A stretch of DNA of 64,000 nt from Rhodospirillales bacterium (GTDB taxonomy: Bacteria > Pseudomonadota > Alphaproteobacteria > Acetobacterales > Acetobacteraceae). Position 1 is the first letter of the stretch. Every line of letters begins with the position of its first letter. The translations under genes and the position numbers were made by a program. The stretch is from positions 62,001-126,000 of the forward strand of contig JANXTF010000099.1 of assembly GCA_025352565.1 (NCBI GenBank). Reading direction: 5' to 3'. The notes beneath the pieces were generated by a model, which had not been told where the DNA came from, made no database searches, and saw only the letters and a list, made by a program, of their open reading frames with translations. Shown one piece after another: positions 9,041 through 20,038 of this stretch.

Positions 9041-9516
9041 ACCGCCGCACGCTTGTCGCCGCTCTCGCCCTGGTGCCGCTCGCTTCCCGCGCCCAGATCG
9101 CCGCCCAGACCGCCGCCCAGCCCGAATTGCCGAAGGAAAAACTCGTCGTCGTCACCCGCGACGGCAAGCGCCACGATTTCAACGTCGAGATGGCCATGAC
9201 CCAGGAGCAGCAGACCGTGGGGGAGATGTTCCGCCCCAGCGTGCCTGCGGATGGCGGAATGCTGTTCGACTGGGGTAGCGTCCGCCAATCCGACATGTGG
9301 ATGCGCAACACCCTCGCCTCGCTCGACATGCTGTTCATCGGCCCGGACGGCACGGTGAAGCACATCGCCGAGCACGCCGTGCCACAAAGCCTCGCCATCA
9401 TCAGCAGCGGCGGCCCGGTCCGCGCCACGCTGGAGATCGCGGCGGGGACGGCCGAGAAACTGGGCATCCGCGTGGGCGACAAGGTTCTGCAGCGCATCTT
9501 CGGCAACGCGGGCTGA
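9037..9516 (+). CDS. DUF192-family secreted protein
   Basis: A 159-residue protein with an N-terminal signal peptide (MNRRTLVAALALVPLASRAQ) followed by a DUF192 domain, recognised from EMAMTQEQQTVGEMFR, the MLFDWG segment, MWMRNTLASLDMLFI and the closing GIRVGDKVLQRIF. DUF192 proteins are small periplasmic or extracellular beta-barrels of unknown biochemical role. The start overlaps the preceding TGA as ATGA, so it is translationally coupled to the deacetylase-fold gene. The link between the two functions is unclear. Confidence 0.88.
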   Translation: MNRRTLVAALALVPLASRAQIAAQTAAQPELPKEKLVVVTRDGKRHDFNVEMAMTQEQQTVGEMFRPSVPADGGMLFDWGSVRQSDMWMRNTLASLDMLFIGPDGTVKHIAEHAVPQSLAIISSGGPVRATLEIAAGTAEKLGIRVGDKVLQRIFGNAG

Positions 9517-9546
9517 CGTCTCGGCACCATGGTCTCCGCACCATCG

Positions 9547-9575
9547 TTGACCAGGGGAAGAATCCCCCATACACC
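9547..9575 (+). promoter_or_regulatory. Candidate promoter of tRNA-Pro
   Basis: TTGACC at 9547-9552 and TACACC at 9570-9575 are separated by 17 bases and would start transcription about 8 bases before the tRNA. The spacer carries a small GGGGA/TCCCC hairpin. Inferred from consensus and position only. Confidence 0.5.
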
Positions 9576-9590
9576 GCGCGGGCGGCTTTT

Positions 9591-9664
9591 CGGGGCGTGG
9601 CGCAGCCTGGTAGCGCGCCTGTTTTGGGTACAGGAGGCCGCCGGTTCGAGTCCGGCCGCCCCGA
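9591..9664 (+). tRNA. tRNA-Pro (anticodon TGG)
   Basis: A 74-base cloverleaf. The acceptor CGGGGCG pairs with CGCCCCG; the D-arm region is GCGCAGCCTGGTAGCGC; the anticodon stem CCTGT/ACAGG encloses TTTGGGT, with the TGG anticodon at 9625-9627; the T stem GCCGG/CCGGC carries TTCGAGT. The 3' CCA is not encoded. Confidence 0.96.
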
Positions 9665-9689
9665 TAGAACGCACACAGGAGCGAACGCG

Positions 9690-10001
9690 TTGGCCAACCG
9701 GGCTCGGATCTATCGGCAACCCAAAACCGCCATGCAATCCGGCACCGCCGGCACGCAAGTCTGGGTGCTCGATTTCGAGCCTTCCGACCAGCGCCACCCC
9801 GACCCGCTGATGGGTTGGATCGGCAGTTCGGACACGCAGACCCAGGTGCGCCTTCGCTTCGACACCGCCGACGAGGCCCGGATTTATGCCGAACAGGCGG
9901 GCCTCATCGTCGAAATCGAACTGCCGAACGAGCGCACGATCAAGCCGAAAGTCTACGCCGACAACTTCAAGTTCGGCCGCACCGACAACTGGACCCATTG
10001 A
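9690..10001 (+). CDS. Complex I accessory subunit, NDUFS4-like
   Basis: A 103-residue protein of the ETC complex I subunit conserved region (NDUFS4) family, which binds near the peripheral arm of NADH:ubiquinone oxidoreductase. Diagnostic segments are ARIYRQPKTAMQSG, WVLDFEP, PLMGWIGSSDTQTQVRLRFD and the C-terminal KPKVYADNFKFGRTDNWTH. The start is a TTG at 9690 with AGGAG seven bases upstream; no ATG fits, since the first internal ATG would remove the conserved ARIYR. Its presence supports an alphaproteobacterial origin. It lies between two tRNA genes. Confidence 0.93.
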   Translation: MANRARIYRQPKTAMQSGTAGTQVWVLDFEPSDQRHPDPLMGWIGSSDTQTQVRLRFDTADEARIYAEQAGLIVEIELPNERTIKPKVYADNFKFGRTDNWTH

Positions 10002-10011
10002 TCGTCCGGAT

Positions 10012-10088
10012 GCGCCCTTAGCTCAGATGGATAGAGCAGCAGCCTTCTAAGCTGCTGGTCGCTGGTTCGAGTCCAGCAGGGCGCGCCA
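10012..10088 (+). tRNA. tRNA-Arg (anticodon TCT)
   Basis: A 77-base cloverleaf with encoded CCA. The acceptor GCGCCCT pairs with AGGGCGC; the anticodon stem GCAGC/GCTGC encloses CTTCTAA, with TCT at 10046-10048; the T arm is CTGG-TTCGAGT-CCAG. It starts 10 bases after the NDUFS4-like stop codon. Confidence 0.96.
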
Positions 10089-10162
10089 CGGTTTCGGCGC
10101 AAGGTCACCGAACTTCTCCATAAGGCGAACGTTTCACCTGCTCCATCACAGGAGACGTTCTC

Positions 10163-10504
10163 ATGAAAGCCATTCTCATCCCCGCCGCTTTGGCAATCAC
10201 GGTCATGAGCGCCGCCTTCACGGCCCCGGCCCAGGCCGGCTGCCTCAAGGGCGCGGCCATCGGGGCACTGGCCGGCCACTTTGTCGGCGGCCATAGCGTG
10301 CTCGGCGCCGGCGCCGGCTGCGTCGTCGGCCGCGCCAACTCCAACCGCCGTTACGACGAGCGCGACCGCGCATATGAGCCCGGCGACAACTATCAGCCTG
10401 GCATCTCCAACTACCAGCGCCCCCAGCCGTACAACGGTTCCGATCCCCGCGCCTATGATCGTGGCTACGACCAGCGTGCCCCCGGCTACGACTACCGCCG
10501 CTGA
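10163..10504 (+). CDS. Small secreted glycine-rich, tyrosine/arginine-tailed protein
   Basis: A 113-residue protein of unknown function. A signal peptide (MKAILIPAALAITVMSAAFT, cleavage probably after AQA) is followed by a glycine-zipper-like segment (KGAAIGALAGHFVGGHSVLGAGAGCVVG) and a hydrophilic tail rich in Tyr, Arg, Pro and Asp. Glycine zippers are common in small periplasmic or outer-membrane-associated proteins. CAGGAG lies upstream of the ATG. There is one cysteine on each side of the zipper. Confidence 0.8.
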   Translation: MKAILIPAALAITVMSAAFTAPAQAGCLKGAAIGALAGHFVGGHSVLGAGAGCVVGRANSNRRYDERDRAYEPGDNYQPGISNYQRPQPYNGSDPRAYDRGYDQRAPGYDYRR

Positions 10505-10524
10505 TCCTGGGTGCCTGTCCCGGT

Positions 10525-10556
10525 TGCCTGGGTAGAGCCGAGGCTCTATCCGGGCA
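10525..10556. terminator. Hairpin between convergent genes
   Basis: TGCCTGGGTAGAGC pairs with GCTCTATCCGGGCA around a CGAG loop: about 14 pairs, two of them G-T. It lies between the secreted-protein gene and the deacetylase gene, and the deacetylase stop codon is inside the right arm. There is no T-run, so it is a candidate bidirectional terminator only. Confidence 0.45.
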
Positions 10557-11274
10557 GGTGCGCGAACTGAAAACCGCGATCCCGCAACCGCTTCACGCCC
10601 TCGACCACGCCGGGTCCGCTCGCCCGTTTCGGCTGGTTGAAATGGGCCACGATCACATCGCCGTCCCGCGCCGATCCGATCCGATCCGCGACCGCCTTCG
10701 CTGGCAGCGACGCGCCGACATCGCCATTGAGCGAGTAGCCGGCGATCTTGAATCCCAGGGCGCCGATCGGCGCTATCGCCTCGGGGCTGTAGAACCCGGT
10801 CGCCGCGCGATACCAGGTCGGCCGAACGCCCGTCGCGGCACGGACGGCGATGGCACCTCCGTCGACCTCGCGCTCCACCGAAGCGAGGTCGCCCGCCGGG
10901 CGTAGTCCGAATATCGGACGATCTCCCAACACGGGCGGGACATGAAGGGCGCCGTGGTTCTCGATCGCGAACAGGTCGGCGTGCCCCTTCAGAAAGAACA
11001 TCCCGGCAGGGTTCTGCTTGAGCCATACGCCAGTCACGAAAATGGTCGCCGGCACGCCCATTTCCACAAGAGCCGACGCGATCCGCGTGTCGAATCCGCC
11101 TGGGCAGGCATCCAGCGTCAACGCGGCGCGGGGCGCGGCCGAAGCGGCGGGCAGGCGGAGCGTGGGTTCGATCGTTGCCCCGGACGCCGGCCAGGCGACA
11201 CCGGGTGTGCCCAGGGTCGCCGCCAGCATTCCGCCCGCGAAGCGCCGTCGCGACAGGCGGCAGAACTCACACAT
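10546..11274 (-). CDS. Polysaccharide deacetylase-family protein with Tat signal
   Basis: A 242-residue protein of the NodB-homology carbohydrate esterase family. The N-terminus CRLSRRRFAGGMLAATLG looks like a twin-arginine signal, implying folded export. Motif 1 is LTLDACPGGFD rather than the usual TFDDGP, so the second aspartate (normally a zinc ligand) is alanine. Motif 2 is ENHGALH and motif 3 RPTWYRAATGFYS. A subgroup with LTLDAC is known to me from annotations, so this may be a functional variant, but activity is uncertain. It ends in the hairpin shared with the convergent gene; the phosphatase gene lies 3 bases upstream. Confidence 0.82.
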   Translation of the reverse strand: MCEFCRLSRRRFAGGMLAATLGTPGVAWPASGATIEPTLRLPAASAAPRAALTLDACPGGFDTRIASALVEMGVPATIFVTGVWLKQNPAGMFFLKGHADLFAIENHGALHVPPVLGDRPIFGLRPAGDLASVEREVDGGAIAVRAATGVRPTWYRAATGFYSPEAIAPIGALGFKIAGYSLNGDVGASLPAKAVADRIGSARDGDVIVAHFNQPKRASGPGVVEGVKRLRDRGFQFAHLPG

Positions 11275-11277
11275 CCT

Positions 11278-12057
11278 CTATCTCGGCCCCCCGATCCGCA
11301 GGAACGCCATCGTATCACCCTCGAGCACCGCACAGGTGAGCGCGCCGCCGAAAACCGCTCCAGTGTCGATCCCGATGCGGTTGGGCCGGATCACCGGCTC
11401 CCACTTCACCGTGTGGCCATGCACCACGATGGCCCCGAAATCGGCGTCGGAACTCAGAAACACCTGCCGGATGCGGATCAGGTCATCCGGCGTCTGCGCG
11501 CCCAGCGCCACACCGGGCCGCACGCCCGCATGGACGAACATGTAATCCCCCGCGTGGAACGAGAGCGCCCGGCCGCGCAGCCAGTCGACATCGTCGCTCG
11601 GCATCGCGTCGCGCCACGCGTCTCGCGGCGACCCAGGATCGATCCCCCAACTCTCCAGCGCCGCGCCGCCGCCGTTGAACAGCCAATCGGTCGCCGCCGC
11701 CCGATCGCCATCGAGCGCGTCCAGCATCGTGCGCTCGTGGTTGCCCATCAGGCAGACCGAACTGGCTCCCGCGATCGGCGATCCCTTCCGCAGCATCGCC
11801 ACCACGCCCGCGCTGTCCGGGCCCCGATCGACGTAGTCGCCCAAATGCACCAGCGTCGCCGTGGCCACCGGGTTGGCGGCAAGATGCGCCGCGATCGCTT
11901 CGTGCATGGCCCGGAGCTGCGCCGCGCAGCCATGCACGTCGCCTACGGCGTAAACGCGGGAGCCGCCCGGAAGTCGTCCGGGAGCCGCGCGGGTTGACTC
12001 CTGCCGCCGCACGGGCGGTTTCCGATTGGGTCTTTTCCACTCGACGCGCCACACCAT
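11278..12057 (-). CDS. Metallophosphoesterase, Ser/Thr-phosphatase-like
   Basis: A 259-residue calcineurin-type phosphoesterase. Metal-binding motifs are GDVHG, GDYVDRGPDS, GNHERTM, the histidine in MFVHAGVRPG and GHTVKWEP. It resembles bacterial PPP-family protein phosphatases and ApaH-like enzymes; substrate unknown. The start is uncertain: the ATG at 12057 leaves a basic 36-residue N-terminus, while an in-frame ATG at 12150 would add 31 residues and reach almost to the divergent chemoreceptor. The adjoining deacetylase gene follows 3 bases downstream. Confidence 0.88.
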   Translation of the reverse strand: MVWRVEWKRPNRKPPVRRQESTRAAPGRLPGGSRVYAVGDVHGCAAQLRAMHEAIAAHLAANPVATATLVHLGDYVDRGPDSAGVVAMLRKGSPIAGASSVCLMGNHERTMLDALDGDRAAATDWLFNGGGAALESWGIDPGSPRDAWRDAMPSDDVDWLRGRALSFHAGDYMFVHAGVRPGVALGAQTPDDLIRIRQVFLSSDADFGAIVVHGHTVKWEPVIRPNRIGIDTGAVFGGALTCAVLEGDTMAFLRIGGPR

Positions 12058-12168
12058 GCCCACCCTGCCTTCCACTGGAAGCCGCTCGCGACCTTTCGAC
12101 CGTTCCGTAAACCATTTGGTGATACTTCGCTGCCACGATGATGCCTGCATTGCAGGAACAGACCATCC

Positions 12169-13464
12169 ATGTGGTTGTCGAGAAAGCGTCGCGCCGCCCT
12201 CGCGCTGAAGGCCGAGTGGTTCGACTTCCTCACAGTCAAGGCCGGCGTGGCCCTATGGGATGTCGTGCTTCATGACGGCAACCCGCTCCACCCGAAATCG
12301 CAATGGACGTGGTCAGCGGAGTTTCGCCAACTCTGCGGTTTTGAGTCCGAGGTGGAATTTCCCAATGCCATGGGGTCGTGGCTCGATCGGCTGCACCCCG
12401 ACGATAGATCCGTCGTGCTTGCGTGCCTCGAAGCGCATCTGGCGCCGGTCGTGCCGAAGCCTCTCAGTTTTGCGATCCACCGGTTGAAGGTACGGGACGG
12501 GTCGTACCGATGGTTCAGGGCGTCGGCCGCGGTTGCGCGGGATGGCGGCGGCGCTGCCTGTCGCATGTGCGGTTTCCTCATCGACATCCACGCCGGCAAG
12601 GCGGCCGAGGAAGAGCGCATCGCGCAGATCGATGCCGTGACCCAGCGTTTTGCCGGGGAGGTCATGGAGGTCGTGAGTCATGTCGCGGTCGCGGCCTCCC
12701 GCCTCGAATACGACGCGGGTGCCATGAACGCGGCTGCCGAACAGACCTGCCATCGGTCGCTCACGGTCGCCACCGCCTCGGAGGAGGCGACCAGCAACGT
12801 GCGGAATGTCGCGGCGGCCACGCGGCAGGTGACGGCGTCGATCCGGGAGATCGGCGAACAGGTCGGACGTTCGAGCGAGGCGACCGCGACCGCGACCGGG
12901 CAGGCGCGAGACGCGAACGAGGTGGTACAAAGCCTGGTGGCCGACGTGCGGAAAATCGGCGACGTGGTGAACCTCATCAGCGCCATCGCCGGCCAGACCA
13001 ACCTTCTGGCCCTGAACGCCACCATCGAGGCTGCACGCGCTGGCGACGCGGGCAAGGGATTTGCCGTTGTTGCGGCCGAGGTCAAAACGCTGGCGGCGCA
13101 AACCGCCCGCGCGACCCAGGAGATCACCTCGCGCATCGACGCCGTGCAGAACGCGACCACCGAGGTCGCCCGCGCCATCGGCGGCGTCTCCACCACCATC
13201 GACCGGCTGAACGAGGTGGCGGCCGCGATCGCCGCCGCTGTCGAGGAGCAGGGCGTCACCACCGAGGAGATCTCCCGCAACGTGCAGCAGGCGGCGAAAG
13301 GCACCGGAGACGTGTCGGCCACCATCGCGGGCGTCAACACCGCCGCGACCGAGACCGGCGAGGTCTCGGCCCGGATGGTGGTCGCGGCCCACAGCCTCGC
13401 GGGCCAGGCCGGAGACCTGCGTTCGCAGGTCAGTTCCTTCCTGACCCGGCTGCGCGCAGCCTAG
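12169..13464 (+). CDS. Soluble methyl-accepting chemotaxis protein with PAS domain
   Basis: A 431-residue chemoreceptor without signal peptide or membrane helices, so cytoplasmic. About residues 20-145 form a PAS fold ([39 protein letters not shown]), likely the sensor. The rest is a coiled-coil signalling domain whose hairpin tip [20 protein letters not shown] contacts CheA/CheW, followed by [15 protein letters not shown]. The sensed ligand is unknown. The stop codon shares the palindrome CTAG with the convergent gene's stop. Confidence 0.93.
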   Translation: MWLSRKRRAALALKAEWFDFLTVKAGVALWDVVLHDGNPLHPKSQWTWSAEFRQLCGFESEVEFPNAMGSWLDRLHPDDRSVVLACLEAHLAPVVPKPLSFAIHRLKVRDGSYRWFRASAAVARDGGGAACRMCGFLIDIHAGKAAEEERIAQIDAVTQRFAGEVMEVVSHVAVAASRLEYDAGAMNAAAEQTCHRSLTVATASEEATSNVRNVAAATRQVTASIREIGEQVGRSSEATATATGQARDANEVVQSLVADVRKIGDVVNLISAIAGQTNLLALNATIEAARAGDAGKGFAVVAAEVKTLAAQTARATQEITSRIDAVQNATTEVARAIGGVSTTIDRLNEVAAAIAAAVEEQGVTTEEISRNVQQAAKGTGDVSATIAGVNTAATETGEVSARMVVAAHSLAGQAGDLRSQVSSFLTRLRAA

Positions 13465-14288
13465 CTTTCGGCCACGATCGGGTTGCGCAGCACGCCGATG
13501 CCGGTGATCTCCACTTCCACCGAGTCGCCCGCCTTCATCCACAAAGGCGGCTTGCGATAGGCGCCGACGCCGCCCGTGGTGCCCGTGATGATGACGTCGC
13601 CCGGCTCCAGGATGGTGAAGGCGGAGCAATAGGCCACCAGCGCGGGGACATCGAACACGAGATCGTCCAGCGTCGCGCGCTGCACCTCCTGGCCGTTCAG
13701 CCGCGTCACCAGGCTGGCGGAATCGAGGTCGCCCATCTCGTCCGGGGTCACGATCCATGGGCCGAACCCGCCGGTGCCGGGGAAATTCTTGCCCGGGGTG
13801 AACTGGCTGCTGTGCCGCTGCCACTCGCGCACCGAACCATCGTTGTAGCAGCTGTAGCCCGCGATCACCGAGGATGCGTCGACCGCGGCGAGGTGGCGGC
13901 AGGTCTTGCCGATCACCACGGCCAGCTCGCCCTCGAAATCGAACGTGTCGGAGATTTTCGGGCAGACCATCGGCGCGCCGTGGCCAACCTGGGTGTTGGC
14001 CCAGCGCGTGAAGATCGTCGGCTGCGTCGGCTTGTCGCGGCCGCCTTCCAGGATGTGCGACAGGTAGTTCAGCCCCACGCAGATAATTTTCTCAGGGTCG
14101 GTGATCGGCGGCAGGAATTTGACGTCGGCCAATTTCAACGTCTGCGTCCCGGCCACATCCAGCGACACGCCGCGCGCCAGTGCCGCGCGCAACGTGGGCG
14201 CCCGCCCACCGAGGTCATGGACCATGGCGCCATCGGCCACACCCCAGCTTGCCACCCCATCGGGTCTGGCAAAACTCATCAGTTTCAT
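13461..14288 (-). CDS. Fumarylacetoacetate hydrolase-family protein
   Basis: A 275-residue FAA-hydrolase-fold enzyme. Metal ligands fall in [13 protein letters not shown] and the [10 protein letters not shown] segment; substrate-loop residues are in CVGLNYLSH and [24 protein letters not shown] is near the C-terminus. Members hydrolyse or decarboxylate beta-diketo acids, or open acylpyruvates, in aromatic and sugar-acid breakdown; the exact reaction cannot be read. It follows a D-2-hydroxyacid dehydrogenase by 10 bases on the same strand, suggesting shared organic-acid catabolism. The stop overlaps the chemoreceptor stop tail to tail at CTAG. Confidence 0.9.
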   Translation of the reverse strand: MKLMSFARPDGVASWGVADGAMVHDLGGRAPTLRAALARGVSLDVAGTQTLKLADVKFLPPITDPEKIICVGLNYLSHILEGGRDKPTQPTIFTRWANTQVGHGAPMVCPKISDTFDFEGELAVVIGKTCRHLAAVDASSVIAGYSCYNDGSVREWQRHSSQFTPGKNFPGTGGFGPWIVTPDEMGDLDSASLVTRLNGQEVQRATLDDLVFDVPALVAYCSAFTILEPGDVIITGTTGGVGAYRKPPLWMKAGDSVEVEITGIGVLRNPIVAES

Positions 14289-14298
14289 CGTCTCGATC

Positions 14299-15345
14299 CT
14301 AGCTGTTGGGGCCGCGTTCCATCGAGTAGGGCTGCCAGCGCCGCAGGGCCGAGCCCGCCAGCACCGTCGGGTTGACGCAACTCATCGGCCATTTGCCGCC
14401 CAGCACCAGCGACAATTCGCGCCCCACCCGCCGCTTGCGGGCGGAGTCGAAGCGGGACGAGGCCGAGGCGTTGTGCGGGCTCAGAATCACCTGCGGCATC
14501 TGCAGCAGCGGGTTGTCCTGGCGCGGCGGCTCCACCTCGAACACGTCGAGCGAGGCGCCGGCGATCCAGTGCTGCTGCAACGCCTCGATCAGCGCCGGCT
14601 CGTCCACCGTGTGCCCGCGCCCGGTGTTGATGAACCACGCGGTCTTTTTCATCATGCGGAAATGCCTGCCGGTCAGCAGTCCCTTCGCCTCGGGCGTCGC
14701 CGGCGCGTGCATCGAGACGAAATCGCTCGTCCGGAGCACCTCTTCCAGCGTCGCGGGCTCGGCCCCGAACTGGCGGATCAGCGTCTCGTCGATGAACGGA
14801 TCGTAGGCGATCAGCCGCAGGCCGAACGCCTTGGCCCGCAGCGCGGTCATCCGCGCCACCCGGCCGAACGAGATGAAGCCGAGCACCGAGCCCATCAGAC
14901 GCGGGATTTCCAGCAATTGCGGCCGTCCATCGCGCCAGCGTCCCTCGCGCACCATGCGGTCCTGCTCGATCAGCCGGCGCTGGCCTGCCAGCAGCAGCGC
15001 CATGGCATGGTCGGCCACCTCCTCGATGAAGGTGTCGGGGCAGTTGGTCACCGGAATTCCGCGTGCGGTGGCCGCGGCCACCTCGACGTAATCCACGCCG
15101 ACGGTGCCGAGGATGATGCCCTTGCACCTGGCGGGCAGCGCGTCGATCATCTTCTTGTTGAAATTCATAGCCTTGGCATAGATCGCGTCGGCGTCCGCCA
15201 CGCCCGCGATGAAGCCCTCCTCGGTCGCCGGGCACTCGACGATTTCGGCATCCATGCCCTCCAATGCTTCCATCTCGTAGCCGTAGCCGCCGCCGGCCAC
15301 GGTAAAGCTGGCGCCCGCCGGCGTCACGATCCTGAATTTGGTCAT
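14299..15345 (-). CDS. D-2-hydroxyacid dehydrogenase with altered dinucleotide loop
   Basis: A 348-residue NAD-dependent D-2-hydroxyacid dehydrogenase-type protein. Catalytic residues are present: Arg in FINTGRGHTVDE, Glu in LDVFEVEPP and His in LSPHNASAS. The nucleotide loop reads LGFISFGRVAR, so the first glycine of the usual GxGxxG/A is a serine. It is first in a two-gene minus-strand unit with the FAA hydrolase. The substrate is unknown; the C-terminal extension past the catalytic histidine (about 45 residues) is longer than in lactate or glycerate dehydrogenases. Confidence 0.88.
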   Translation of the reverse strand: MTKFRIVTPAGASFTVAGGGYGYEMEALEGMDAEIVECPATEEGFIAGVADADAIYAKAMNFNKKMIDALPARCKGIILGTVGVDYVEVAAATARGIPVTNCPDTFIEEVADHAMALLLAGQRRLIEQDRMVREGRWRDGRPQLLEIPRLMGSVLGFISFGRVARMTALRAKAFGLRLIAYDPFIDETLIRQFGAEPATLEEVLRTSDFVSMHAPATPEAKGLLTGRHFRMMKKTAWFINTGRGHTVDEPALIEALQQHWIAGASLDVFEVEPPRQDNPLLQMPQVILSPHNASASSRFDSARKRRVGRELSLVLGGKWPMSCVNPTVLAGSALRRWQPYSMERGPNS

Positions 15346-15461
15346 GCCACTCCCCTGTCGTTTTTCTCCCCAGGTCGATGCCCCAACCGCGTCCCGCGGG
15401 CAAGGCCTGGACCGGCGTTAATTTCGTGCGATGGTGCCGGTCAAAACCAGGGAAACACGGC

Positions 15462-16235
15462 ATGAAGCGTCTCGAAGGCAAGGTCGTCTGGATCACCGGC
15501 GCCGGCACCGGAATTGGCGAGGCGGCGGCATTGGCGCTGGCCGCCGAGGGTGCCACGATCGTGCTCACCGGCCGCAGGCGGGAACCCCTCGAAGCGGTGG
15601 CGTCCCGCATCGCCACGCCCAGCCACATCCAGACCGGCGATATGACCGTCTCGGTCGAGGTCGAGGCCATCGCCGCGTTCATCAAGACGAAGCTGGGCCG
15701 CCTCGACATCCTGGTGGCCAATGCCGGTCTCAACATCCCCGACCGCGATTGGTCCAATCTCACCGCCGCCGGTGCCGACGCGCTGATCGAGGGAAACCTC
15801 TCCAGCGCCTTTTACTGCGCTATCGCCGCCCTGCCGATCATGCGCGCCCAGCATGACGGCGTGCTGATCCACACCGCATCGGTGGCCGGCCGCTTCATCA
15901 GCGGCCTGTCCGGCGCCGGCTACACGGCGGCCAAGCACGGTGTGGTGGCGATGAGCCACAGCATCAACATGCAGGAGTGCATCCACGGCATCCGTTCCTC
16001 CGTGGTGCTCCCCGGCGAGGTCGAAACGCCCATCCTCGACAAGCGCCCGGTGCCAGTCGGCGCCGAGGACCGCGCCCGGATGCTGCGCGCCGGCGACGTG
16101 GCCGACCTCATCCTTTACATCGCCTGCCTGCCGCCCAGCGTGGTGCTGAATGAGGTGATGATCGCCCCCACCTGGAATCGCGGCTATGTCGGCGCATTGG
16201 CCCGCACGCTGGACCGGAAGCCCGTCGCAACCTGA
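15462..16235 (+). CDS. Short-chain dehydrogenase/reductase (SDR)
   Basis: A 257-residue classical SDR: cofactor loop TGAGTGIGEA, NAG at the end of strand 4 (VANAGLN), catalytic Ser in HTASVAG and YTAAK with the catalytic Tyr and Lys. The ATG at 15462 begins at MKRLEGKVVWITG; a longer in-frame reading upstream lacks family character. It is divergent from the D-2-hydroxyacid dehydrogenase, which hints at but does not prove a related pathway. Substrate unknown. Confidence 0.92.
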   Translation: MKRLEGKVVWITGAGTGIGEAAALALAAEGATIVLTGRRREPLEAVASRIATPSHIQTGDMTVSVEVEAIAAFIKTKLGRLDILVANAGLNIPDRDWSNLTAAGADALIEGNLSSAFYCAIAALPIMRAQHDGVLIHTASVAGRFISGLSGAGYTAAKHGVVAMSHSINMQECIHGIRSSVVLPGEVETPILDKRPVPVGAEDRARMLRAGDVADLILYIACLPPSVVLNEVMIAPTWNRGYVGALARTLDRKPVAT

Positions 16236-16248
16236 AGCCGGAAAACGG

Positions 16249-16277
16249 GGGTTGGGTACGCGCCGCGCGACCCACCC
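16249..16277. terminator. Candidate hairpin between SDR and secA ends
   Basis: GGGTTGGGT and ACCCACCC form two four-pair blocks with one bulged T, around a GC-rich loop that can itself pair. It lies between two convergent stop codons (16235 and 16299). No T-run is present. Confidence 0.3.
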
Positions 16278-16298
16278 TCCGCAGGCGCCGCCCGGCCC

Positions 16299-19022
<2,724 letters not shown>

Positions 19023-19094
19023 TCACGCCAGATAGGACCCGGCCCCCTCAGGGTCAACGTGGGGGCAGATGAGCGAAGCGTAATCCGCCGCTGC

Positions 19095-19123
19095 TTGTCG
19101 CCCTGGAGACCATCGGCCATATT
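19095..19123 (+). promoter_or_regulatory. Candidate promoter of the parvulin-argJ group
   Basis: TTGTCG at 19095-19100 and CATATT at 19118-19123, with a 17-base spacer, lie in the 130-base gap between divergent secA and parvulin genes. Start of transcription would be about 20 bases before the ATG. Consensus match only. Confidence 0.4.
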
Positions 19124-19152
19124 CCGCCCGCTTTCTGAAAAGGGATTGCCTC

Positions 19153-20034
19153 ATGCGGTTCAACCGCCTCGCCGCCATCGCGGCTCTGCTCGTCTCGACC
19201 GCCTCCCACGCCCAAACCCCAGCCGTTCCGGGCCCCACGCCCGACCCGGTGCTCGCCAAGGTCGACGGCGAGGAAATCCATCTGAGTGACGTGTCCGAGG
19301 CGCTGGGCGGTCTGCCGCCCGAATACCGCGCCATGCCGCCGCAGATGCTCTACCCCAAGATCCTCGACCAGCTGATCAGCCAGAAGGCCCTCGTGATCCT
19401 GGCCAAGAAGCAGGGACTCGACCGCGACCCGCAGGTCGTCAAGCAGATGGACCAGGCCCGCGAGCAGGCGCTCCAGGCCGCCGCCATCCGCAAGGCCGTG
19501 GCCCCCCTTGTTACCGAGGAGGCGGTCAAAGCCATTTACGACAAGGACATCGCCGGCAAGCCGGCCGAGCAGGAAGCGCACGCGGCGCATATCCTGGTCG
19601 CCAACGAGGCCGATGCGACGAAGCTCATCGCGGACCTCAAGAAGGGCGGCGATTTCGTGGCACTCGCCAAGGCCAACAGCACCGATCCGGGTGCGGCCCA
19701 GGGCGGCGATCTGGGTTGGTTCAAGAAGGGCGACATGCTGCCGGAGTTCTCGGCCGCCGCCTTCGCGCTGAAACCGGGCGAGATCACCGACAAGCCGGTG
19801 AAAACCCAATATGGCTGGCACGTCGTCAAGCTGGAGGGCTTCCGCCCCGTGGCGGTCCCTGCCTTCGCCGAGGCGCGCGAAGAAATTCGCCAGAAGATGA
19901 TCCAGGAGGACGTGCAGAAGGCCTTCGCCGATGCCCGCTCGAAGGTGACGGTCGAGCAGTTCAACCCGGACGGCTCGGTCCCCAAGCCCGACGCCGCCGC
20001 CGCGGCGCCCGCGGCACCTGTCGCGAAGCCCTGA
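19153..20034 (+). CDS. Periplasmic parvulin-type peptidyl-prolyl isomerase
   Basis: A 293-residue PpiC/SurA-like folding factor. A signal peptide (MRFNRLAAIAALLVSTASHA) leads to a helical SurA-N-like region with QLISQKALVILAKKQGL, then the parvulin domain from about residue 145 (AAHILVANEADATKLIADLK, DFVALAKANSTDPGAAQGGDLGWF, then LPEFSAAAFALKPGEI and TQYGWHVVKLEG). The tail is Ala/Pro-rich. It isomerises prolyl bonds in exported proteins and fits beside secA. The next gene, argJ, starts 4 bases after the stop. Confidence 0.93.
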   Translation: MRFNRLAAIAALLVSTASHAQTPAVPGPTPDPVLAKVDGEEIHLSDVSEALGGLPPEYRAMPPQMLYPKILDQLISQKALVILAKKQGLDRDPQVVKQMDQAREQALQAAAIRKAVAPLVTEEAVKAIYDKDIAGKPAEQEAHAAHILVANEADATKLIADLKKGGDFVALAKANSTDPGAAQGGDLGWFKKGDMLPEFSAAAFALKPGEITDKPVKTQYGWHVVKLEGFRPVAVPAFAEAREEIRQKMIQEDVQKAFADARSKVTVEQFNPDGSVPKPDAAAAAPAAPVAKP

Positions 20035-20038
20035 TCCC

